DNA from: Liolophura sinensis
Taxonomy: Eukaryota > Mollusca > Polyplacophora > Chitonida > Chitonidae
Direction: 5' to 3'
Assembly (NCBI RefSeq): GCF_032854445.1
Contig: NW_027018077.1
Coordinates: 27,295 to 91,294, forward strand
Length of the DNA stretch: 64,000 bases
The notes under the pieces are model-generated. The model did no database searches, was not told the DNA's origin, and saw only the letters and a list, made by a program, of their open reading frames with translations. Below, piece by piece: positions 23,949 to 36,028 of this stretch; position 1 is the stretch's first letter; each line of letters opens with the position of its first letter. The translations under genes and the position numbers were made by a program.

Positions 23949-24497
23949 CTGAATGATCATTGATGTCATAATCACGTGCCCAGCAACGGCTCTTACTCCA
24001 TGGAAACCAGGGAAATTTGCAATTTTTCAACAGCTACCGATGCCTGGCTCCATTCCGCATCTTTTGGCACCTTATTCATGTGGGTCTGTGGTCAGTTGTA
24101 CTTTTTACAGCAGACTGTATCAAGTACCTTGTGGTTTTCACGTACAAATGGTGTGGTTTTTCTACACGTAGATAAAGACATTGAGATTGTCTTGCACTTA
24201 GAAGTAAGGCAATTGCTGGGTGAGTTAAATGGGCTTAGCCCAAAGATTTGACGTCTTCTGGGCTACCGAAGGGCACATAACTTATAGTCAAAAGTTGAAA
24301 ACAGTAATGAACAGTCGCGATTGTACAGAGTACAGTTTAGCCGATTTCAATTAACAAAAAGACGAAGCAAAAATGCAAAAGTGGAAAAACTGTTCCAGTG
24401 CTACTAGTAAGAGGCTAATCGGACGTAATTTGTGACGAGAAATCGAATGGTGCAAACCGCGTTGCTCTCCGACCAATACTTTTGGCTGTAGCGACAG
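23949..24497. repeat. Chimeric monomer fusing equivalents of 17912 and 18461; start of a third 13-mer copy
   Basis: The left half has the ctgaatg start, agctaccgatg, and ttattcatgtgggtctgtgg of 17912. The right half has the tggttttcac and gaaaacagtaatgaacag markers of 18461. The gaaaacag marker is at 18809 and 24297, an offset of 5,488 bp, versus 6,037 bp for the left half: exactly one monomer less. The breakpoint lies between about 24090 and 24133. The match to copy B fades after about 24420. Confidence 0.85.
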
Positions 24498-27400
24498 ATC
24501 AATGATCATTGATGTCATAATCACGTGCCCAGCAACGGCTCTTACTCCATGGAAACCAGGGATATTTGCAATTTTTTAACAGCTGCCGATGCCTGGCCCA
24601 ATTCCACATCTTTTGGCACCTTATAAATGTGGGTCAGTGTTTAGTTGTACTTTTTACAGCAGACTGTATCAAGTACCTTGTGTTTTTTATGTACAAATGG
24701 TCTGGTTTTTCTACACGTAGATAAAGACATTGAGATTGTCTTGGACTTAGAAGTAAGACAATTGCTGGGTGAGTTAAATGGGCTTAGCCCAAAGATTTCA
24801 GGTCTTCTGGGCTACCGAAGGGCACATAACTTATAGTCAAAAGTTGAATATAGTAATGACCAGTCGCGATTGTACAGAGTACAGTGTAGCCGATTTCAAT
24901 TAACAAAAAGACCAGGTAAAAATGCAAAAGTGGAAAAACTGTTCCAGTGCTGCTGGTCAGAGGCTAATCCGACGTATTTTGTGACGAGAAATCGAATGGT
25001 GCAAACCGCGTTGCTCTCCGACCAATACTTTTGGCTGTAGTGACAATTGAATGATCATTTATGTCATAATCACGTGCCCAGCAACGGCTCTTACTCCATG
25101 GAAACCAGGGAAATTTGCAATTTTTCAACAGCTGCCGATGCCTGGCTCAATTCCACATCTTTTGGCACCTTACTGAAGTGGGTCAGTGTTCAGTTGTACT
25201 TTTTACAGCAGACTGTATCAAGTACCTTGTGGTTTTCACGTACAAATGGTGTGGTTTTTCACCATGTAGATAAAGACATTGAAATTGTCTTGCACTTAGA
25301 AGTAAGGCAATTGCTGGGTGAGTTAAATGGGCTTGGCCCAAAGATTTGACGTCTTCTGGGCTACCGAAGGGCACATAACTTATAGTCAAAAGTTGAATAT
25401 AGTAATGACCAGTCGCGATTGTACAGAGTACAGTGTAGCCGATTTCAATTAACAAAAAGACCAGGCAAAAATGCAAAAGTGGACAAACTGTTCCAGTGCT
25501 TCTGGTAAGAGGCTAATCCGACGTATTTTGTGACGAGAAATCGAATGGTGCAAACCGCGTTGCTCTCCGACCAATACTTTTGGCTGTAGCGACAATTGAT
25601 TGATCATTCATGTCATAAACACGTGCCCAGCAACGGCTCTTACTCCATGGAAACCAGGGATATTTGCAATTTTTTAACAGCTGCCGATGCCTGGCCCAAT
25701 TCTGCATCTTTTGGCAACTTAAAAATGTGGGTTAGTGTTTAGTTGTACTTTTTACAGCAGACTGTATCAAGTACCTTGTGTTTTTTATGTACAAATGGTG
25801 TGGTTTTTCTACACGTAGATAAAGACATTGAGATTGTCTTGCACTTAGAAGTAAGGCAATTGCTGGGTGAGTTAAATGGGCTTAGCCCAAAGATTTGACG
25901 TCTTCTGGGCTACCGAAGGGCACATAACTTATAGTCAAAAGTTGAATATAGTAATGAACAGTCGCGATTGTACAGAGTACAGTTTAGCCGATTTCAATTA
26001 ACAAAAAGACGAAGCAAAAATGCAAAAGTGGAAAAACTGTTCCAGTGCTGCTGGTAAGAGTCTAATCCCACGTATTTTGTGACGAGAAATCGAATGGTGC
26101 AAACCGCGTTGCTCTCCGACCAATACTTTTGGCTGTAGTGACAATTGAATGATCATTTATGTCATAATCACGTGCCCAGCAACGGCTCTTACTCCATGGA
26201 AACCAGGGAAATTTGCAATTTTTCAACAGCTGCCGATGCCTGGCTCAATTCCGCATCTTTTGGCACCTTACTGAAGTGGGTCAGTGTTCAGTTGTACTTT
26301 TTACAGCAGACTGTATCAAGTACCTTGTGGTTTTCACGTACAAATGGTGTGGTTTTTCTACACATAGATAAAGACATTGAGATTGTCTTGCACTTAGAAG
26401 TAAGGCAATTGCTGGGTGAGTTAAATGGGCTTAGCCCAAAGATTTGACGTCTTCTAGGCTACCGAAGGGCACATAACTTATAGACAAAAGTTGAATATAG
26501 TAATGACCAGTCGCGATTGTACAGAGTACAGTGTAGCCGATTTCAATTAACAAAAAGACGAAACAAAAATGCAAAAGTGGAAAGACTGTTCCAGTGCTAC
26601 TAGTAAGAGACCATTCCGACGTATTTTGTCGCGAGAAATCGAATGGTGCAAACCGCGTTGCTCTCCGACCAATACTTTTGGCTGTAGCGACAGATCAATG
26701 ATCATTGATGTCATAATCACGTGCCCAGCAACGGCTCTTACTCCATGGAAACCAGGGATATTTGCAATTTTTTAACAGCTGCCGATGCCTGGCCCAATTC
26801 CACATCTTTTGGCACCTTATAAATGTGGGTCAGTGTTTAGTTGTATATTTCACAGCAGACTGTATCAAGTACCTTGTGTTTTTTATGTACAAATGGTGTG
26901 GTTTTTCTACACGTAGATAAAGACATTGAGATTGTCTTGGACTTAGAAGTAAGACAATTGCTGGGTGAGTTGAATGGGCTTGGCCGATAGATTTGACGTC
27001 TTCTGGGCTACCGAAGGGCACATAACTTATAGTCAAAAGTTGAATATAGTAATGACCAGTCGCGATTGTACAGAGTACAGTGTAGCCGATTTCAATTAAC
27101 AAAAAGACGAAGCAAAAATGCAAAAGTGGAAAAACTGTTCCAGTGCTACTAGTAAGAGGCCAATCCGACGTATTTTGTGGCGAGAAATCGAATGGTGCAA
27201 ACCGCGTTGCTCTCCGACCAATACTTTTGGCTGTAGCGACAGATCAATGATCATTGATGTCATAATCACGTGCCCAGCAACGGCTCTTACTCCATGGAAA
27301 CCAGGGAAATTTGCAATTTTTCAACAGCTGCCGATGCCTGGCTCAATTCTGCATCTTTTGGCAACTTAAAAATGTGGGTTAGTGTTTAGTTGTACTTTTT

Positions 27401-28889
27401 ACAGCAGACTGTATCAAGTACCTTGTGTTTTTTATGTACAAATGGTGTGGTTTTTCTACACGTAGATAAAGACATTGAGATTGTCTTGCACTTAGAAGTA
27501 AGGCAATTGCTGGGTGAGTTAAATGGGCTTAGCCCAAAGATTTGACGTCTTCTGGGCTACCGAAGGGCACATAACTTATAGTCAAAAGTTGAATATAGTA
27601 ATGAACAGTCGCGATTGTACAGATTACAGTTTAGCCGATTTCAATTAACAAAAAGACGAAGCAAAAATGCAAAAGTGGAAAAACTGTTCCAGTGCTGCTG
27701 GTAAGAGTCTAATCCCACGTATTTTGTGACGAGAAATCGAATGGTGCAAACCGCGTTGCTCTCCGACCAATACTTTTGGCTGTAGTGACAATTGAATGAT
27801 CATTTATGTCATAATCACGTGCCCAGCAACGGCTCTTACTCCATCGAAACCAGGGAAATTTGCAATTTTTCAACAGCTGCCGATGCCTGGCTCAATTCCG
27901 CATCTTTTGGCACCTTACTGAAGTGGGTCAGTGTTCAGTTGTACTTTTTACAGCAGACTGTATCAAGTACCTTGTGGTTTTCACGTACAAATGGTGTGGT
28001 TTTTCTACACGTAGATAAAGACATTGAGATTGTCTTGCACTTAGAAGTAAGGCAATTGCTGGGTGAGTTAAATGGGCTTAGCCCAAAGATTTGACGTCTT
28101 CTAGGCTACCGAAGGGCACATAACTTATAGACAAAAGTTGAATATAGTAATGACCAGTCGCGATTGTACAGAGTACAGTGTAGCCGATTTCAATTAACAA
28201 AAAGACCAGGCAAAAATGCAAAAGTGGAAAAACTGTTCCAGTGCTGCTGGTCAGAGGCTAATCCGACGTATTTTGTGACGAGAAATCGAATGGTGCAAAC
28301 CGCGTTGCTCTCCGACCAATACTTTTGGCTGTAGTGACAATTCAATGATCATTTATGTCATAATCACGTGCCCAGCAACGGCTCTTACTCCATGGAAACC
28401 AGGGAAATTTGCAATTTTTCAACAGCTGCCGATGCCTGGCTCAATTCCACATCTTTTGGCACCTTACTGAAGTGGGTCAGTGTTCAGTTGTACTTTTTAC
28501 AGCAGACTGTATCAAGTACCTTGTGGTTTTCACGTACAAATGGTGTGGTTTTTCACCATGTAGATAAAGACATTGAAATTGTCTTGCACTTAGAAGTAAG
28601 GCAATTGCTGGGTGAGTTAAATGGGCTTGGCCCAAAGATTTGACGTCTTCTGGGCTACCGAAGGGCACATAACTTATAGTCAAAAGTTGAATATAGTAAT
28701 GACCAGTCGCGATTGTACAGAGTACAGTGTAGCCGATTTCAATTAACAAAAAGACCAGGCAAAAATGCAAAAGTGGACAAACTGTTCCAGTGCTTCTGGT
28801 AAGAGGCTAATCCGACGTATTTTGTGACGAGAAATCGAATGGTGCAAACCGCGTTGCTCTCCGACCAATACTTTTGGCTGTAGCGACAA

Positions 28890-29438
28890 TTGATTGATCA
28901 TTCATGTCATAAACACGTGCCCAGCAACGGCTCTTACTCCATGGAAACCAGGGATATTTGCAATTTTTTAACAGCTGCCGATGCCTGGCCCAATTCCACA
29001 TCTTTTGGCACCTTATAAATGTGGGTCAGTGTTTAGTTGTATATTTCACAGCAGACTGTATCAAGTACCTTGTGTTTTTTATGTACAAATGGTGTGGTTT
29101 TTCTACACGTAGATAAAGACATTGAGATTGTCTTGGACTTAGAAGTAAGACAATTGCTGGGTGAGTTGAATGGGCTTGGCCGATAGATTTGACGTCTTCT
29201 GGGCTACCGAAGGGCACATAACTTATAGTCAAAAGTTGAATATAGTAATGACCAGTCGCGATTGTACAGAGTACAGTGTAGCCGATTTCAATTAACAAAA
29301 AGACGAAGCAAAAATGCAAAAGTGGAAAAACTGTTCCAGTGCTACTAGTAAGAGGCCAATCCGACGTATTTTGTGGCGAGAAATCGAATGGTGCAAACCG
29401 CGTTGTTCTCCGACCAATACTTTTGGCTGTAGCGACAG
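28890..29438. repeat. Chimeric monomer: Q (T2) left, S right
   Basis: The start (ttgattgatcattcatg, aaacacgtg) is that of 25596. The remainder (ccacatc, ccttataaatg, tatatttcacag, gccgatag) is that of 26694. The switch lies between about 28916 and 28986. The module Q-R-S has thereby lost the R monomer. Confidence 0.8.
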
Positions 29439-31085
29439 ATCAATGATCATTGATGTCATAATCACGTGCCCAGCAACGGCTCTTACTCCATGGAAACCAG
29501 GGAAATTTGCAATTTTTCAACAGCTGCCGATGCCTGGCTCAATTCTGCATCTTTTGGCAACTTAAAAATGTGGGTTAGTGTTTAGTTGTACTTTTTACAG
29601 CAGACTGTATCAAGTACCTTGTGTTTTTTATGTACAAATGGTGTGGTTTTTCTACACGTAGATAAAGACATTGAGATTGTCTTGCACTTAGAAGTAAGGC
29701 AATTGCTGGGTGAGTTAAATGGGCTTATCCCAAAGATTTGGCGTCTTCTGGGCTACCGAAGGGCACATAACTTATAGTCAAAAGTTGAATATAGTAATGA
29801 ACAGTCGCGATTGTACAGATTACAGTTTAGCCGATTTCAATTAACAAAAAGACGAAGCAAAAATGCAAAAGTGGAAAAACTGTTCCAGTGCTGCTGGTAA
29901 GAGTCTAATCCCACGTATTTTGTGACGAGAAATCGAATGGTGCAAACCGCGTTGCTCTCCGACCAATACTTTTGGCTGTAGTGACAATTGAATGATCATT
30001 TATGTCATAATCACGTGCCCAGCAACGGCTCTTACTCCATGGAAACCAGGGAAATTTGCAATTTTTCAACAGCTGCCGATGCCTGGCTCAATTCCGCATC
30101 TTTTGGCACCTTACTGAAGTGGGTCAGTGTTCAGTTGTACTTTTTACAGCAGACTGTATCAAGTACCTTGTGGTTTTCACGTACAAATGGTGTGGTTTTT
30201 CTACACGTAGATAAAGACATTGAGATTGTCTTGCACTTAGAAGTAAGGCAATTGCTGGGTGAGTTAAATGGGCTTAGCCCAAAGATTTGACGTCTTCTAG
30301 GCTACCGAAGGGCACATAACTTATAGACAAAAGTTGAATATAGTAATGACCAGTCGCGATTGTACAGAGTACAGTGTAGCCGATTTCAATTAACAAAAAG
30401 ACGAAACAAAAATGCAAAAGTGGAAAAACTGTTCCAGTGCTACTAGTAAGAGACCATTCCGACGTATTTTGTCGCGAGAAATCGAATGGTGCAAACCGCG
30501 TTGCTCTCCGACCAATACTTTTGGCTGTAGCGACAGATCAATGATCATTGATGTCATAATCACGTGCCCAGCAACGGCTCTTACTCCATGGAAACCAGGG
30601 ATATTTGCAATTTTTTAACAGCTGCCGATGCCTGGCCCAATTCCACATCTTTTGGCACCTTATAAATGTGGGTCAGTGTTTAGTTGTATATTTCACAGCA
30701 GACTGTATCAAGTACCTTGTGTTTTTTATGTACAAATGGTGTGGTTTTTCTACACGTAGATAAAGACATTGAGATTGTCTTGGACTTAGAAGTAAGACAA
30801 TTGCTGGGTGAGTTGAATGGGCTTTGCCGATAGATTTGACGTCTTCTGGGCTACCGAAGGGCACATAACTTATAGTCAAAAGTTGAATATAGTAATGACC
30901 AGTCGCGATTGTACAGAGTACAGTGTAGCCGATTTCAATTAACAAAAAGACGAAGCAAAAATGCAAAAGTGGAAAAACTGTTCCAGTGCTACTAGTAAGA
31001 GGCCAATCCGACGTATTTTGTGGCGAGAAATCGAATGGTGCAAACCGCGTTGCTCTCCGACCAATACTTTTGGCTGTAGCGACAG

Positions 31086-31634
31086 ATCAATGATCATTGA
31101 TGTCATAATCACGTGCCCAGCAACGGCTCTTACTCCATGGAAACCAGGGAAATTTGCAATTTTTCAACAGCTGCCGATGCCTGGCTCAATTCCGCATCTT
31201 TTGGCACCTTACTGAAGTGGGTCAGTGTTCAGTTGTACTTTTTACAGCAGACTGTATCAAGTACCTTGTGGTTTTCACGTACAAATGGTGTGGTTTTTCT
31301 ACACGTAGATAAAGACATTGAAATTGTCTTGGACTTAGAAGTAAGGCAATTGCTGGGTGAGTTAAATGGGCTTGGCCCAAAGATTTCAGGTCTTCTGGGC
31401 TACCGAAGGGCACATAACTTATAGTCAAAAGTTGAAAATAGTAATGACCAGTCGCGATTGTACAGAGTACAGTGTAGCCGATTTCAATTAACAAAAAGAC
31501 CAGGCAAAAATGCAAAAGTGGAAAAACTGTTCCAGTGCTACTAGTAAGAGACTAATCCGACGTATTTTGTGACGAGAAATCGAATGGTGCAAACCGCGTT
31601 GCTCTCCGACCAATACTTTTGGCTGTAGCGACAG
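31086..31634. repeat. Chimeric monomer: T left, T1 right
   Basis: The left part has the T3 palindrome and gggaaatttgc, as in 27243 and 29439. From ccgcatc and ttactgaag on, it is T1 with tggttttcac, ggactta and a ggcccaaagatttcagg end, a combination not seen in the neighbouring modules. The switch is near 31190. Confidence 0.65.
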
Positions 31635-34600
31635 ATCAATGATCATTTATGTCATAATCACGTGCCGAGCAACGGCTCTTACTCCATGGAAACCAGGGAT
31701 ATTTGCAATTTTTCAACAGCTGCCGATACCTGGCTCAATTCCGCATCTTTTGGCACCTTACTGAAGTGGGTCAGTGTTTAGTTGTACTTTTTACAGCAGA
31801 CTGTATCAAGTACCTTGTGTTTTTCACGTACAAATGGTGTGGTTGTTCTACACGTAGATAAAGACATTGAGATTGTCTTCCATTTAGAAGTAAGGCAATT
31901 GCTGGGTGAGTTAAATGGGCTTAGCCCAAAGATTTCAGGTCTTCTGGGCTACCGAATCGCACATAACTTATAGTCAAAAGTTGAAGATAGTAATGACCAG
32001 TCGCGATTGTACAGAGTGCAGTGTAGCCGGTTTCAATTAACAAAAAGACCAGGCAAAAATTCAAAAGTGGACAAACTGTTTCAGTGCTGCTGGTAAGAGG
32101 CTAATCCGACTTATTTTGTGAAGAGAAATCGAATGATGCAAACCGCGTTGCTCTCCGACCAATACTTTTGCCTGTAGTGACAATTGAATGATCATTTATG
32201 TCATAATCACGTGCCCAGCAACGGCTCTTACTCCATGGAAACCAGGGATATTTGCAATTTTTTAACAGCTGCCGATGCCTGGCCCAATTCCGCATCTTTT
32301 GGCATCTTATAAATGTGGGTCAGTGTTTAGTTGTACTTTTTACAGCAGACTGTATCAAGTATCTTGTGTTTTTTATGTACAAATGGTCTGGTTTTTCTAC
32401 ACGTAGATAAAGACATTGAGATTGTCTTGCACTTAGAAGTAAGACAATTGCTGGGTGAGTTAAATGGGCTTAGCCGAAAGATTTGACGTCTTCTGGGCTA
32501 CCGAAGGGCACATAACTTATAGTCAAAAGTTGAATATAGTAATGACCAGTCGCGATTGAACAGAGTACAGTGTAGCCGATTTCAATTAACAAAAAGACCA
32601 GGTAAAAATGCAAAAGTTGAAAAACTGTTCCAGTGCTGCTGGTAAGAGGCTAATCCGACGTATTTTGTTACGAGAAATCGAATGGTGCAAACCGCGTTGC
32701 TCTCCGACCAATACTTTTGGCTGTAGTGACAATTGAATGATCATTTATGTCATAATCACGTGCCCAGCAACGGCTCTTACTCCATGGAAACCAGGGAAAT
32801 TTGCAATTTTTCAACAGCTGCCGATGCCTGGCTCAATTCCGCATCTTTTGGCACCTTACTGAAGTGGGTCAGTGTTCAGTTGTACTTTTTACAGCAGACT
32901 GTATCAAGTACCTTGTGTTTTTCACGTACAAATGGTGTGGTTTTTCTACACGTAGATAAAGACATTGAGATTGTCTTGCACTTAGAAGTAAGGCAGTTGC
33001 TGGGTGAGTTAAATGGGCTTGGCCCAAAGATTTGACGTCTTCTGGGCTACCGAAGGGCACATAACTTATAGTCAAAAGTTGAATATAGTAATGACCAGTC
33101 GCGATTGTACAGAGTGCAGTGTAGCCGGTTTCAATTAACAAAAAGACCAGGCAAAAATGCAAAAGTGGAAAAACTGTTCCAGTGCTGCTGGTAAGAGGCT
33201 AATCCGACGTATTTTGTGACGACAAATCGAATGGTGCAAACCGCGTTGCTCTCCGACCAATACTTTTGCCTGTAGTGACAATTGAATGATCATTTATGTC
33301 ATAATCACGTGCCCAGCAACGGCTCTTACTCCATGGAAATCAGGGAAATTTGCAATTTTTCAACAGCTGCCGATGCCTGGCTCAATTCCGCATCTTTTGG
33401 CACCTTATTCATGTGGGTCTGTGGTCAGTTGTACTTTTTACAGCAGACTGTATCAAGTACCTTGTGTTTTTCACGTACAAATGGTGTGGTTTTTCTACAC
33501 GTAGATAAAGACATTGAGATTGTCTTGCACTTAGAAGTAAGGCAATTGCTGGGTGAGTTAAATGGGCTTAGCCCAAAGATTTCAGGTCTTCTGGGCTACC
33601 GAAAGGCACATAACTTATAGTCAAAAGTTGAATATAGTAATGACCAGTCGCGATTGTACAGAGTACAGTGTAGCCGATTTCAATTAACAAATAGTCCAGG
33701 CAAAAATGCAAAAGTGGAAAAACTGTTCCAGTGCTGCTGGTAAGAGGCTAATCCGACGTATTTTGTGACGAGAAATCGAATGGTGCAAACCGCGTTGCTC
33801 TCCGACCAATACTTTTGGCTGTAGCGACAATTGAATGATCATTTATGTCATAATCACGTGCCCAGCAACGGCTCTTACTCCATGGAAACCAGGGAAATTT
33901 GCAATTTTTCAACAGCTGCCGATGCCTGGCTCAATTCCGCATCTTTTGGCACCTTACTGAAGTGGGTTAGTGTTCAGTTGTACTTTTTACAGCAGACTGT
34001 ATCAAGTACCTTGTGTTTTTCACGTACAAATGGTGTGGTTTTTCTACACGTAGATAAAGACATTGAGATTGTCTTGGACTTAGAAGTAAGACAATTGCTG
34101 GGTGAGTTAAATGGGCTTAGCCCAAAGATTTGACGTCTTCTGGGCTACCGAAGGGCACATAACTTATAGTCAAAAGTTGAATATAGTAATGACCAGTCGC
34201 GATTGTACAGAGTACAGTGTAGCCGATTTCAATTAACAAAAAGACCAGGCAAAAATGCAAAAGTGGAAAAACTGTTCCAGTGCTACTAGTAAGAGACTAA
34301 TCCGACGTATTTTGTGACGACAAATCGAATGGTGCAAACCGCGTTGCTCTCCGACCAATACTTTTGGCTGCAGCGACAATTGATTGATCATTGATGTCAC
34401 AATCACGTGCCCAGCAACGGCTCTTACTCCATGGAAACCAGGGATATTTGCAATTTTTTAACAGCTGCCGATGCCTGGCCCAATTCTGCATCTTTTGGCA
34501 CCTTACTGAAGTGGGTCAGTTTTTAGTTGTACTTTTTACAGCAGACTGTATCAAGTACCTTGTGTTTTTTATGTACAAATGGTCTGGTTTTTCTACACGT

Positions 34601-34928
34601 AGATAAAGACATTGAGATTGTCTTGCACTTAGAAGTAAGACAATTGCTGGGTGAGTTAAATGGGCTTGGCCCAAAGATTTCAGGTCTTCTGGGCTACCGA
34701 AGGGCACATAACTTATAGTCAAAAGTTCAATATAGTAATGACCAGTCGCGATTGTACAGAGTACAGTGTAGCCGATTTCAATTAACAAAAAGACGAAGCA
34801 AAAATGCAAAAGTGGAAAAACTGTTCCAGTGCTACTAGTAAGAGCCTAATCCGACGTATTTTGTGACGAGAAATCGAATGGTGCAAACCGCGTTGCTCTC
34901 CGACCAATACATTTGGCTGTAGTGGCAA
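31635..34928. repeat. Six monomers without a close local partner
   Basis: Monomers 31635, 32184, 32733, 33282, 33831 and 34380 each carry private changes, for example gttgttctac and ccgaatcgc in 31635, cgacttattttgtgaagag near 32110, and gattgaacag near 32555. None matches a neighbour over a whole unit. This is the least homogenised part of the window and may be an older segment between expanding blocks. Confidence 0.6.
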
Positions 34929-36028
34929 TTGAATGATCATTTATGTCATAATCACGTGCCCAGCAACGGCTCTTACTCCATGAAAACCAGATAAAATTTG
35001 CAATTTTTCAACAGCTGCCGATGCCCGGCTCAATTCCGCATCTTTTGGCACCTTACTGAAGTGGGTCAGTGTTCAGTTGTACTTTTTACAGCAGACTGTA
35101 TCAAGTACCTTGTGTTTTTCACGTACAAATGGTGTGGTTTTTCTACACGTAGATAAAGACATTAAGATTGTCTTGCACTTAGAAGTAAGGCAATTGCTGG
35201 GTGAGTTAAATGGGCTTAGCCCAAAGATTTGACGTCTTCTAGGCTACCGAAGGGCACATAACTTATAGACAAAAGTTGAATATAGTAATGACCAGTCGCG
35301 ATTGTACAGAGTACAGTTTAGCCGATTTCAATTAACAAAAAGACGAAGCAAAAATGCAAAAGTGGAAAAACTGTTCCAGTGCTACTAGTAAGAGGCCATT
35401 CCGACGTATTTTGTGGCGAGAAATCGAATGGTGCAAACCGCGTTGCTCTCCGACCAATACTTTTGGCTGTAGCGACAGATCAATGATCATTGATGTCATA
35501 ATCACGTGCCCAGCAACGGCTCTTACTCCATGGAAACCAGGGATATTTGCAATTTTTTAACAGCTGCCGATGCCTGGCCCAATTCCACATCTTTTGGCAC
35601 CTTATAAATGTGGGTCAGTGTTTAGTTGTATATTTCACAGCAGACTGTATCAAGTACCTTGTGTTTTTTATGTACAAATGGTGTGGTTTTTCTACACGTA
35701 GATAAAGACATTGAGATTGTCTTGGACTTAGAAGTAAGACAATTGCTGGGTGAGTTGAATGGGTTTGGCCGATAGATTTGACGTCTTCTGGGCTACCGAA
35801 GGGCACATAACTTATAGTCAAAAGTTGAATATAGTAATGACCAGTCGCGATTGTACAGAGTACAGTGTAGCCGATTTCAATTAACAAAAAGACGAAGCAA
35901 AAATGCAAAAGTGGAAAAACTGTTCCAGTGCTACTAGTAAGAGGCCAATCCGACGTATTTTGTGGAGAGAAAATCGAATGGTGCAAACCGCGTTGCTGTC
36001 CGACCAATACTTTTGGCTGTAGCGACAG
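34929..36028. repeat. Extra copy of the R-S module
   Basis: The right part of 34929 has the cttctaggctacc and agacaaaag markers of R. Monomer 35479 carries the tatatttcacag and gccgatag markers of S and matches 30537 at 4,942 bp (nine monomers plus one base). The S tail gaggccaatccgacg is also present, here followed by gtggagag. Confidence 0.7.

Larger units (their letters stand above)
25047..31634. repeat. Mosaic higher-order block built from five monomer modules
   Basis: Labelling the monomers P (25047), Q (25596), R (26145), S (26694), T (27243), the order continues R (27792), P (28341), Q/S chimera (28890), T (29439), R (29988), S (30537), T/other chimera (31086). S is marked by tatatttcacag and gccgatag. 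R is marked by cttctaggctacc with agacaaaag. P is marked by the accatgtag variant. Q is T2, and T joins a T3 start to a Q-like right half. Offsets of 1,647, 2,196, 3,294 and 3,843 bp all occur. The block therefore has no single period; it was shuffled by repeated crossovers in different registers. Confidence 0.75.
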
